From contig DAHXOV010000374.1 of the NCBI GenBank assembly GCA_027364695.1, positions 1 to 9,247 of the forward strand: DNA of 9,247 bases, read 5' to 3'. This DNA comes from a bacterium (GTDB taxonomy: Bacteria > Bacteroidota > Bacteroidia > B-17B0 > Aurantibacillaceae). The notes under the pieces are model-generated. The model was not told the DNA's origin and did no database searches. It saw nothing but the letters and a program-made list of their open reading frames with translations. The translations under genes were made by a program, and so were the position numbers. Shown here piece after piece: positions 1 to 6,715 of this stretch (position 1 is its first letter; each line of letters opens with the position of its first letter).

Positions 1-206
1 GTAGATGGGCAAGTGTTGGTACCTACTGCAATAAAAGAACCACTTGTGAGCCCCGTTGCTGTGGGCGGGGTAGTGGGGTCTATTGTACCTGTGCATGGAA
101 CAGTTGTGCTGCTTACCAGAGCAAAATTGTAGGTCAGAGTAAAGGATTGTGCGGACAAGAATCCAATGGATGTAAATGTTTGAAAACTGAGTAATAGTTT
201 TTTCAT
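1..206 (-). CDS. Secreted surface protein, N-terminal fragment (cut by window edge)
   Basis: The frame is open from an ATG at 206 to the window edge (68 codons), so the gene continues to the left. It begins with a short Sec-type signal (MKKLLL..., hydrophobic stretch ending near LSAQ, about residue 20). A Thr/Pro/Gly-rich segment follows, with the pattern TIDPTTPPTATGLTSG at about residues 40-55. Similar SGTTDPTP-PTATG segments occur, from memory, near the N-terminus of large secreted Bacteroidota proteins that often carry lamin-tail, nuclease or C-terminal type IX sorting domains; that assignment is inference because the rest is missing. Two cysteines (about residues 37 and 66) could pair after export. 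A good promoter lies directly upstream, so the gene is probably transcribed on its own and not from the gene at 317-1291. Exact function unknown. Confidence 0.7.
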   Translation of the reverse strand, partial: MKKLLLSFQTFTSIGFLSAQSFTLTYNFALVSSTTVPCTGTIDPTTPPTATGLTSGSFIAVGTNTCPS

Positions 207-232
207 AAAAAATGTTTTTAATTATTCGGGTG

Positions 233-264
233 CAAATATATAAAACTTTATTTTAAAAAATCAA
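233..264 (-). promoter_or_regulatory. Bacteroidota-type promoter for the gene at 1-206
   Basis: On the minus strand TATATTTG (233-240) matches the -7 consensus TAnnTTTG, and TTG (262-264) lies 21 bases upstream as a -33 element. Transcription would start near 226, giving a leader of about 20 bases before the ATG at 206. No Shine-Dalgarno sequence is seen, as is usual in this phylum. Confidence 0.5.
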
Positions 265-316
265 TATTTTTACAAAAGGTAATAATTTATTAACAAACGG
301 TAACAAATAAGACGGG

Positions 317-1291
317 CTATTTTACAGATAACTTCACCTGATAGGCACCTGTATTTTTATCGCTGTAAACGGTTTCGTGTATTGTGAGATAGACTACTCC
401 ATCGTTATCTGCAATATATTTTGTATTACTTCCTGCTTTTAGATTTTTTCCATTATTACCTATTTTAAATATTAAAGTTCCATAACTATAATAAGTGGGG
501 TCGGTAGAGGACTCAGGAGGGTCAACAGAACCCACTAAGACGCCATCGGGTGTGTATTTTTTATTATCTAAACTAGCCAGTACAATTTCTCCTCTTGCAG
601 CTATTTCAATGCTTTGCCCCTTTTTTACTTTTACTCCTGTGTTAAGCCACCCTCCATTGTTGTTTGCCATAATATGTTTAGATGCTTTTAAAATAAAAGA
701 AAAAAAGCCATTTTTACTATCCGTATAAAACACATCTATATTTTTTATTTTATACGTGCTGATACTGGTATTTAAAAAACTATTTACAAATTCTATTGTT
801 TTAAAGTCAATGTTACCTGAAATGATATCGCCATTATTCAGCGTTATAGCATCATTAAAATTATATTCATAGACATTGTTAGTAGCTAGTATTGCATTGA
901 TTAAGTTTTGAATGTTTTCAGGCTTACTGATGGCATTGTTGTCTGAGTATTTTTCTAAGTAATAAATGGCTTTTAATCCATATTTTGAAATACTTTCAGC
1001 AGCAGCAGACGCATTTTTCTCATCTGATGCATTGGCGAGTATTTGTATGTACTTATTGATGTCTGTGGCAATACTTTCATCTTTTTCTAACCCGAAATTG
1101 ATTTGAGATATATCTCTTAATGGAATACTTATTTTTCCATAATTAGTGGTAAAATTGATGACGTCTTTCATTTTAGCATTTCCATATAATACACTACCAT
1201 CATAAAAGTACAGTGTAACATCGGCAAGTTTTTGAGCGAATTGAACATGACTTATTATTACACTTATCAGAATGAAATAAATCGTTTTCAT
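317..1291 (-). CDS. Secreted protein with two Sm-like beta repeats and a LecA-like C-terminal domain
   Basis: I chose the ATG at 1291 (324 residues) rather than an in-frame TTG at 1306, because the ATG directly precedes a clean Sec signal (MKTIYFILIS..., cleavage after FAQ, residue 20) and the TTG lies within the promoter -7 box. Residues 24-67 and 147-189 are two related beta-rich segments beginning with a hydrophobic strand, then DG/NGD and a turn, and ending in I-x-x-I-x-F/Y. The first contains the TxYGxxxIPLxDI pattern of small Sm-like modules in bacterial envelope proteins. A helical linker separates them. Residues 215-324 resemble the PA-IL/LecA beta-sandwich: W near the start, an xTGVxVxxGQxIxIxAxG strand pair, GTLIFKIG, then DGVVYLTIHE and NTGAYQVKLS. 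LecA uses N-D in the loop after its YLxI-like strand to bind calcium and galactose; here it is H-E, so sugar binding is uncertain. Likely periplasmic or surface located. Specific function unknown. Confidence 0.8.
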   Translation of the reverse strand: MKTIYFILISVIISHVQFAQKLADVTLYFYDGSVLYGNAKMKDVINFTTNYGKISIPLRDISQINFGLEKDESIATDINKYIQILANASDEKNASAAAESISKYGLKAIYYLEKYSDNNAISKPENIQNLINAILATNNVYEYNFNDAITLNNGDIISGNIDFKTIEFVNSFLNTSISTYKIKNIDVFYTDSKNGFFSFILKASKHIMANNNGGWLNTGVKVKKGQSIEIAARGEIVLASLDNKKYTPDGVLVGSVDPPESSTDPTYYSYGTLIFKIGNNGKNLKAGSNTKYIADNDGVVYLTIHETVYSDKNTGAYQVKLSVK

Positions 1292-1303
1292 AAATATTTT
1301 TTG

Positions 1304-1336
1304 CAAACATAGAAAATTGGTTTCATAAAAACCAAA
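1304..1336 (-). promoter_or_regulatory. Promoter for the LecA-like protein gene
   Basis: Read on the minus strand, TATGTTTG (1304-1311) is a perfect TAnnTTTG -7 element and TTTG (1333-1336) lies 21 bases upstream. A start site 5-8 bases past the -7 box would fall around 1296-1299, leaving a leader of under 10 bases before the ATG at 1291. This also argues against the TTG at 1306 as start codon. Confidence 0.6.
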
Positions 1337-1372
1337 TCATAGTATTTATTTGATTTTATCCCTACTAATTTT

Positions 1373-1408
1373 TTTGTTTTTTAGTTCATATTTTATTCCG
1401 TATGTTTG
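1373..1408 (+). promoter_or_regulatory. Promoter for the 2-oxoacid dehydrogenase operon
   Basis: TATGTTTG (1401-1408) is a perfect -7 element, identical to the one in the divergent promoter. The nearest TTTG (1373-1376) is 24 bases upstream, slightly longer than the usual spacing of about 19-23, so the -33 part is weak. The predicted leader is about 18-20 A-rich bases before the ATG at 1433, with no Shine-Dalgarno sequence. Confidence 0.5.
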
Positions 1409-1432
1409 TAAGGGACTAAAAATCAATACAAA

Positions 1433-3850
1433 ATGTCTGCTACTGAACAAAAAAAAGGAAATGTAAGTTTTGAAGAATTATCAAGAATCGTATTAGAGGA
1501 TTACAGAATAGCGAATGAAAGCAGGCAAACGAGTTTATTGGGTAGGAAAGAAGTACTTACAGGTAAAGCAAAATTTGGTATATTTGGTGATGGAAAAGAA
1601 TTGCCCCAATTGGCTATGGCAAAGGTTTTTAGACCAGGTGATTTTCGCAGTGGATATTATAGAGATCAAACTTTTATGTTTGCCATAGGGGCACTGAATA
1701 TCAAACAATGGTTTGCGGGCCTGTATGCACATACAGATTTGAATTATGAGCCCACAAGTGGTGGCAGACAAATGGGCGGGCATTATGCTACACCATTGCT
1801 GAATGAGGACGGAAGTTGGAAAAATTTGGTGGAACTTAAAAATTCTTCTGCAGATATTTCGCCTACAGGCAGCCAAATGCCAAGATTACTTGGATTGGCC
1901 TATGCATCCTATTTTTATAGACATAATTCAGATTTGCAACAGGGAGATTTTTTGAAGTTTTCTAATAAGGGTAATGAGATAGCATTTGGCACTATTGGGG
2001 ATGCTAGTACATCGGAGGGTTTGTTTTGGGAAACACTCAATGCAGCAGGTGCTTTGCAGGTACCAATGATAATATCCGTATGGGATGATGGACATGGTAT
2101 TTCTGTGCCTAAGAAATATCAGACCGTTAAACAGTCTATTTCTGAAGCATTATCAGGATTTCAGAGAACCAAAAACTCAGATGGTTTTGAGATTCTTTAT
2201 ACTAAAGCATGGGATTATGTGCATTTAATAGAAACCTACGAGAAAGCAGAATGCATAGCAAGAAATGAACATGTGCCTGTACTTATACATGTAGACGAGG
2301 TAACGCAGCCACAAGGACACAGTACTTCAGGATCTCATGAGAGATATAAATCCAAAGAGCGATTACAGTGGGAGACGGATTTTGATGGGATTAAAAAGAT
2401 GAGAGAATGGCTGCTGGAAAACGGTTTTGCTATAGAATCAGAGCTCAATGATATTGAAGAGCAAGCGAAGCAAAATGTGTTAGAAGCGAAAAATAAAGCA
2501 TGGAATGATTATTTGACACCTGTTTTGGAAGAGAGAAAACTGGTAAGTGAGTGGTTGGATAAGATAAGTGAAAATAGTACATTGAAAGATGAAATACAAA
2601 GCATTAAGGGAGCATTATTGTCTATTAAAGAGCCCATCAGAAAGGATATTCATCAATCTGTAAAAAAAATATTGAGACTGACGAAAAGAGAGCAGAGCGA
2701 GGCAAGGGAAAAATTATCACACTGGTTGATAGAAAAAACAGAGGAAGCAAAAAGAGTGTATGGTTCATATTTGTATTCTGAGACAGAGTGGAGCGCATTG
2801 AAAGTGGCGCCCATAATGGTGAGGTATAATGAAGATTCGCCCTTGGTAGATGCAAGAATGATATTAAGAGACAATTTTGATGCGGTTCTTTCTAAATACC
2901 CTGATGTAGTGATATTTGGAGAAGATAGTGGAAGAATAGGAGATGTGAATCAGGGGCTGGAGAAATTACAAGCAAAATACGGGGAAATAAGAGTATTTGA
3001 TACAGGTATTAGAGAGGCGACTATTATTGGGCAAGCGATAGGATTAGCGATGCGCGGATTGAGACCTATAGCGGAGATACAGTATTTGGATTATTTGTTT
3101 TATGCCTTGCAAATTATGAGTGATGATTTGGCTACTGTATGGTGGCGTTCAAAAGGCACTCAAAAAGCCCCTGTTATTGTAAGAACAAGAGGGCACCGAT
3201 TAGAGGGAGTATGGCACAGTGGCTCACCAATGGGAGCCATTGTTCATGCATGCAGGGGTATTTATATTTGTGTACCGCGGAATGCTACCCAGGCAGCAGG
3301 TTTTTACAACACGCTCCTGAATTCAGACGACAGCGCTCTGATTATTGAACCATTGAATGGGTATAGATTAAAAGAGAAACTACCTGCTAACATTGGTGAG
3401 TTTAGAGTATCTCTTGGCATACCCGAAGTTTTAATCATAGGAACAGATGTTACATTGCTTACTTATGGATCTTGTGTAAGGATTGCCCAAGAAGCAATAG
3501 AATGGCTAAATGAACACAACATTTCTGTGGAATTGATAGATGTGCAAACACTTATCCCATTTGATATTCATCACAATATAGTCAGGTCAATAATAAAGAC
3601 CAATAGGTTGGTGATATTAGATGAAGATGTGCCAGGAGGAGCAAGTGCTTATATGCTGCAAAAAATTTTGGAAGAACAAAATGCCTATCCATATCTTGAT
3701 TCTCCACCTATTACTATTACTTCAAAAGAACATCGTCCTGCTTATGCAACAGATGGAGATTATTTTTCAAAGCCAAGTGCAGATGATGTTTTTGATAACA
3801 TATACCATTTGATGCATGAAGTAAATCCGAATTTATATCCAAAAATTTAA
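1433..3850 (+). CDS. Fused E1 alpha/beta subunit of a 2-oxoacid (probably branched-chain) dehydrogenase
   Basis: 805 residues joining the two halves of a thiamine-diphosphate E1 that are separate proteins in many bacteria. It decarboxylates a 2-oxoacid (2-oxoisovalerate type most likely) and passes the acyl group to lipoyl-E2 in the cytoplasm. The alpha half (about 1-370) has YYRDQTFMFAIG and the cofactor motif at 189-219: GDA...26 residues...DD, where textbook enzymes have GDG...NN. It also has a GHSTSGSHERYKS loop like the E1-alpha phosphorylation-loop region. Residues about 370-460 are a charged, helical, probably coiled-coil linker. The beta half (about 470-805) has GEDSG, DTGIREATIIGQAIG with the expected catalytic Glu at 528, and a C-terminal DEDVPGGASAYM segment typical of E1-beta. 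Such fusions are annotated in Bacteroidota as dehydrogenase E1 alpha/beta; the substrate is inferred from family resemblance. First gene of a three-gene run; the next ATG is 15 bases past its stop. Confidence 0.93.
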   Translation: MSATEQKKGNVSFEELSRIVLEDYRIANESRQTSLLGRKEVLTGKAKFGIFGDGKELPQLAMAKVFRPGDFRSGYYRDQTFMFAIGALNIKQWFAGLYAHTDLNYEPTSGGRQMGGHYATPLLNEDGSWKNLVELKNSSADISPTGSQMPRLLGLAYASYFYRHNSDLQQGDFLKFSNKGNEIAFGTIGDASTSEGLFWETLNAAGALQVPMIISVWDDGHGISVPKKYQTVKQSISEALSGFQRTKNSDGFEILYTKAWDYVHLIETYEKAECIARNEHVPVLIHVDEVTQPQGHSTSGSHERYKSKERLQWETDFDGIKKMREWLLENGFAIESELNDIEEQAKQNVLEAKNKAWNDYLTPVLEERKLVSEWLDKISENSTLKDEIQSIKGALLSIKEPIRKDIHQSVKKILRLTKREQSEAREKLSHWLIEKTEEAKRVYGSYLYSETEWSALKVAPIMVRYNEDSPLVDARMILRDNFDAVLSKYPDVVIFGEDSGRIGDVNQGLEKLQAKYGEIRVFDTGIREATIIGQAIGLAMRGLRPIAEIQYLDYLFYALQIMSDDLATVWWRSKGTQKAPVIVRTRGHRLEGVWHSGSPMGAIVHACRGIYICVPRNATQAAGFYNTLLNSDDSALIIEPLNGYRLKEKLPANIGEFRVSLGIPEVLIIGTDVTLLTYGSCVRIAQEAIEWLNEHNISVELIDVQTLIPFDIHHNIVRSIIKTNRLVILDEDVPGGASAYMLQKILEEQNAYPYLDSPPITITSKEHRPAYATDGDYFSKPSADDVFDNIYHLMHEVNPNLYPKI

Positions 3851-3865
3851 TCAAAATTCAACATT

Positions 3866-4399
3866 ATGAAATACATTCAAACAGGTTTATTTTTGCTTAC
3901 GCCTTTTACTGTTAGCGCTCAAACGCTTCTGAACAATGAGGGTTTTGTACTTACGGAAATTATTATTAAGGATTCTGTAAGCGCGAAAGATCTTTTTGAC
4001 AGGACTACTGTGTGGGCACAAAGGAAACACCCCAAGTATGAAAAGGTAAATGCAGTGGGAGGGACTTCAAAAGTGGAGTTTGATGCTGAGTTTAAGATTA
4101 AGCCAAAAGAATTAAATCCATCGCATGATTACAGTGGTAAAATTCTTATGCATGTGAAAGTGGAAGTGAAATTTGGAAAGTATAAATATACTGTCAATAA
4201 AGTGAAACATGTGGCAGACAATGGAAAAAATTCGGGAGGAGATATTACAAAAGATATTCCTGAATGTGGCAGTATGTTTTTGCCTGAACTGACATGGAAA
4301 AAAATAAAAGGAGAAGCCATCAGGGATGCTAATATACTGATAGAAGATCTGAAAGATGCTATGTCTGCGCCTGTGAAACTTCCATCAGAAGATTGGTAG
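3866..4399 (+). CDS. Secreted DUF4468-like protein
   Basis: 177 residues. A Sec signal peptide (MKYIQTGLFLLTP..., cleavage after SAQ, residue 19) suggests a periplasmic or surface location. The mature part starts with a hydrophobic strand (FVLTEIIIKDSVSAKDLFDRTTVWAQRK), followed by alternating strands including GKILMHVKVEVKFGKYKYTVNKV. This order of strand, helix with an aromatic W, and then a paired strand G-K-Y-K/R-Y-T resembles the DUF4468 family with a TBP-like fold, common in Bacteroidota and of unknown role. The tail (residues 140-177) is helical and acidic. It lies 15 bases after the dehydrogenase gene and 17 before the exonuclease gene, so all three are probably co-transcribed, but nothing links their functions. 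The ATG at 3866 is the only start that gives a proper signal peptide. Confidence 0.75.
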   Translation: MKYIQTGLFLLTPFTVSAQTLLNNEGFVLTEIIIKDSVSAKDLFDRTTVWAQRKHPKYEKVNAVGGTSKVEFDAEFKIKPKELNPSHDYSGKILMHVKVEVKFGKYKYTVNKVKHVADNGKNSGGDITKDIPECGSMFLPELTWKKIKGEAIRDANILIEDLKDAMSAPVKLPSEDW

Positions 4400-4416
4400 G
4401 AAATAATAGTTTTTTT

Positions 4417-5079
4417 ATGATTCATAAAATTTTGTTTTTGGATATAGAGACGGTACCGGTGAAATATCATTATGCAGAACTGGATGAGAGGGGTAAAAAA
4501 TTGTGGACTAATAAGTGGAAGAATGATGTGGATATGAGTCCTGAAGAACAGTATAAAAAGGCAGGTATATATGCCGAGTTTGCTAAAGTGATTTGTATTG
4601 GTTTGGGATATTTGGATGCCAATCATCAGGCTCAGATGAAGGTATTGTGCAATGACGATGAGGCGAAATTATTGAAAGAGTTTAATGAGATGTTGAATAA
4701 GTTTTTTCAGTATGTGTTTAAGACATTTAGTGCTGAGTATAATCTGTGTGCGCATAATGGGCGTGAATTTGATTTTCCATTTTTGTGTAGGCGGATGATA
4801 GTGAACAGTATTTCAATACCTGATATTTTGAGGTCGGGGCGGAGGGATTTATTATTGGATACGATGGAGATGTGGAAGTTTGGGGATTACAAAAATTATA
4901 CTTCATTGGATTTACTTGCATATTTGTTTGGTATTGAGTCGCCAAAAGATGATATGGATGGAAGCATGGTGGCACAGTTGTATTATGAAAGAAAGCAAAT
5001 TGATAAAATTAAAATGTATTGTGAAAGAGACGTGAAAACATTGATTGAAGTGTATAAGAGATTAAATGGTATTGTATAG
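4417..5079 (+). CDS. DEDDy-type 3'-5' exonuclease (PolB-like exonuclease domain)
   Basis: 220 residues from the ATG at 4417. An in-frame TTG at 4393 would overlap the upstream gene and add eight residues before the MIHKILFLDIETVP start, so I prefer the ATG. All three exonuclease motifs are present: Exo I DIETVP (Asp9, Glu11), Exo II HNGREFDFPFL (Asn114, Asp119), and Exo III YCERDV with Tyr201 and Asp205 in Y-x3-D spacing, placing it in the DEDDy class. These residues coordinate two metal ions that cleave nucleotides from DNA 3' ends. The whole protein matches stand-alone exonucleases related to the proofreading domain of family B polymerases (PF10108-like), which lack a polymerase domain; their cellular job, presumably DNA repair, is not well defined. 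Cytoplasmic: no signal or membrane segment. Its last 18 bases overlap the 3' end of the deacetylase gene on the other strand. Confidence 0.9.
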   Translation: MIHKILFLDIETVPVKYHYAELDERGKKLWTNKWKNDVDMSPEEQYKKAGIYAEFAKVICIGLGYLDANHQAQMKVLCNDDEAKLLKEFNEMLNKFFQYVFKTFSAEYNLCAHNGREFDFPFLCRRMIVNSISIPDILRSGRRDLLLDTMEMWKFGDYKNYTSLDLLAYLFGIESPKDDMDGSMVAQLYYERKQIDKIKMYCERDVKTLIEVYKRLNGIV

Positions 5080-6375
5080 GGGTTGGAATATTTTTTTCCA
5101 TTCGTTGGCGGACTTGTTGAATAAGGGACAGAGGGTGGTTTCGTGAAAAAGAGGGATGAAGTAGCCACCCATTTGCTGGATAGTGTTTTTTATTTGCGTG
5201 ATTTGTTGGATGGCTGTGCTTGTATTTATATTGTTGTAATTGAAGTAAGCCCCGTCCATAGCGCAGAAGGGGACGAATAGTAAATTGGTAGCTTGTTCTT
5301 TTTCAAAATTGTAGTAGTAGAAGGGATAACTGGTGCCTGCTCTGAATCCTGGCTTGGAGGCAAACCCCATGGTGAAGTCGTAGTGTATATTTTGTTGAAT
5401 AAGTATTTGAGGGGTAGTACGAATGTTCATTCTTAAATAGTGTTGGCGGGAGGCAATGATTTTTTGTTGAATAATTTTTTCCAGTTTATTTTTTTCTCTG
5501 ATAAAGACACTCTCATTATTGGAGGAATAATAAGATGGGTGCAAAGCTATTGTGGCAAAATTTTTTAGTGTATGGAGTATTTTTTTTGTATAGGGGTGTT
5601 GTAGTTCTGCGGCTCTGTCGTATTTGGTATCTGATCGGGATAGGATGAAGAAGATAAGAGGTGTGTGTGTGGACAGAGATTGGAGGTATTGGTAAATGTA
5701 TTCTATGGGGTCTTTTTTTCTACCTTGTAGTACTTTGATTCTTTCTGAAAATAAATTGTATTCCTTTTTTAGGAGGTGTTTTATGAGAGCACCTGTGGTT
5801 CTGATGATGTTTTTTCCTTTGAAGGCCAGAATGTTGTCTAAGTCAAAAGAATAAATTTCCTGATAGAAATAATTGGTTTGAAAAGATGAATAATAGGTTT
5901 GTACATATTGTTTGAACGTTTGAATAGCTTCGTCTAAAAATGGATTTTGCATAATATTTTTAAATATGCTTGCATCTGCTTCAAATCTTTGATGCTTATC
6001 TTTACTGTAATTTTCTTGCCATTCTTCGTAGCGGGAGATGGAGTAAAAAATTTTTGACAGAATATCTTCTTTGTAGTGGGTGTTGGCAGGTGTCTGAAAG
6101 TCAGGATAAAAAGATTTGTCTATATCTGTTTTTTGCAGCAATGAAGAGGGAAAGATGTTGATGGTATTATCAAAATACTTTTCGGAGTAATTCATTTTTA
6201 TTTTGTCTGAACGAATGAAAAAATTTTCGTCGGTGGTGATAAGGTAATTTTTTTGCCACACTCTTTTTATCAAAAAATCTAATGTATAAATTAAGCGATT
6301 GGTGGGATAATGAGTAAATACTATAATTTCATGGAGGTGTTGGAATTTTAGTTCAAATTGTTGTTGTATATCCAA
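5062..6375 (-). CDS. Polysaccharide deacetylase family protein with DUF7033-like N-terminus; TTG start
   Basis: 437 residues if translation starts at the TTG at 6375. No ATG occurs in this frame before residue 61, and the conserved N-terminal strand (HEIIVFTHYPTNRLIY, residues 15-30) lies before that ATG, so an upstream start is needed. Residues about 1-120 resemble the DUF7033 region found before NodB-like domains in Bacteroidota. The catalytic part shows FDLDN (Asp178, Asp180) as the metal/base motif, LHPSYYS with His279, and MGFASKPGFRAGTSYPFYYYN (Arg345) near the C-terminus. Such enzymes are expected to remove N- or O-acetyl groups from polysaccharide or glycan precursors; the substrate here is unknown. 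No signal peptide is present with the TTG start, implying a cytoplasmic protein. It is the last gene of the five-gene minus-strand run, 17 bases after the basic-protein gene. Its frame is open further upstream to 6528, crossing a slippery A tract. Confidence 0.85.
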   Translation of the reverse strand: MDIQQQFELKFQHLHEIIVFTHYPTNRLIYTLDFLIKRVWQKNYLITTDENFFIRSDKIKMNYSEKYFDNTINIFPSSLLQKTDIDKSFYPDFQTPANTHYKEDILSKIFYSISRYEEWQENYSKDKHQRFEADASIFKNIMQNPFLDEAIQTFKQYVQTYYSSFQTNYFYQEIYSFDLDNILAFKGKNIIRTTGALIKHLLKKEYNLFSERIKVLQGRKKDPIEYIYQYLQSLSTHTPLIFFILSRSDTKYDRAAELQHPYTKKILHTLKNFATIALHPSYYSSNNESVFIREKNKLEKIIQQKIIASRQHYLRMNIRTTPQILIQQNIHYDFTMGFASKPGFRAGTSYPFYYYNFEKEQATNLLFVPFCAMDGAYFNYNNINTSTAIQQITQIKNTIQQMGGYFIPLFHETTLCPLFNKSANEWKKIFQPLYNTI

Positions 6376-6392
6376 AGGCAGATGTTTTTGAA

Positions 6393-6686
6393 TTAGTTTT
6401 TTTGATAAGCTTTTTTGTTTTTCTTCATTTGTTTTCTTGCTAGTTTTTTTTGTCGTCGTAATTCTTTTTTGTCTTGTTTTGCTATTTTGGTGGATGGGAG
6501 GTTTTTTTTCTTTTTTTTCAGATAGGGGTTAAAAGGTTCGCTATTTGTTCTTTCTTTTTGTTTCCATTTTTTCCATATTTTAGGTTTTCTGTTGCCATTT
6601 ACCATTTCGTTATTTTGTGCAATGAAGCATTGTAGGGGATAACATGGAAGGGTGATGAGAAGAATTTTTAAGATATGATTTGCCAT
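6393..6686 (-). CDS. Small, extremely basic exported protein (hypothetical)
   Basis: 97 residues from the ATG at 6686. The N-terminus is a Sec-like signal or anchor (MANHILKILLITLPCYP..., likely cut after FIAQ, residue 24). The remaining 73 residues contain 23 Lys and 5 Arg against 5 acidic residues, a net charge near +23. Visible segments are a tryptophan pair in KIWKKWKQKERT, EPFNPYL, a KKKKK run and a long KKELRRQKKLARKQMKKNKK tail that should be helical. No catalytic motif is seen. It sits between a glycosyltransferase and a polysaccharide deacetylase gene, so binding an anionic polymer, lipid A phosphate or nucleic acid in the periplasm is plausible but only inferred. From memory, similar small Lys-rich proteins occur in related genomes; I cannot name a family. 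The Lys run is encoded by an A8-G-A8 tract. Confidence 0.7.
   Translation of the reverse strand: MANHILKILLITLPCYPLQCFIAQNNEMVNGNRKPKIWKKWKQKERTNSEPFNPYLKKKKKNLPSTKIAKQDKKELRRQKKLARKQMKKNKKAYQKN
6501..6518 (-). other. A8-G-A8 tract with two in-phase -1 slippery heptamers
   Basis: On the coding (minus) strand the five Lys codons and following Asn codon read AAA AAA AAG AAA AAA AAC. This contains A-AAA-AAG (6516 down to 6510) and A-AAA-AAC (6507 down to 6501), each phased for -1 slippage relative to the small basic gene. A -1 shift enters exactly the frame of the downstream deacetylase, which has no stop from here onward. No clear stimulatory hairpin or internal Shine-Dalgarno sequence is visible nearby, so use as a programmed site is unproven. 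Confidence 0.35.
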
Positions 6687-6699
6687 AATAACAGGAATA

Positions 6700-6707
6700 C
6701 AAAATTA
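6700..6707 (-). promoter_or_regulatory. Possible internal promoter -7 element
   Basis: TAATTTTG on the minus strand fits TAnnTTTG and lies just before the small basic gene, in the 29-base gap after the glycosyltransferase. No TTTG or TTG is found at the expected -33 distance. The leader would be very short. It may allow separate expression of the last two genes, or be chance in AT-rich DNA. Confidence 0.25.
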
Positions 6708-6715
6708 GAAAATAT

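Noticed and set aside
291..307. TAACAAA repeated twice, 10 bases apart, as an operator or attachment site
   Set aside because: Short AT-rich repeats are expected by chance here, and they lie beyond the 3' end of the LecA-like gene with no sign of an integrated element.
495..728. Plus-strand 77-codon open frame
   Set aside because: Lies antisense within the LecA-like domain coding region, which shows clear protein homology; no promoter or plausible protein features.
1535..1876. Minus-strand 113-codon open frame inside the E1 gene
   Set aside because: Cys/His-rich translation without motifs, fully antisense to a conserved enzyme domain: a shadow frame.
4129..4626. Minus-strand 165-codon open frame spanning the DUF4468-like and exonuclease genes
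   Set aside because: Antisense to two well-supported genes and bridging their junction; no recognisable domain.
5084..5100. TGGAA...TTCCA inverted repeat as a terminator for the exonuclease operon
   Set aside because: Only five pairs, A/T-rich stem, and no T tract after it; it lies within the coding region of the deacetylase.
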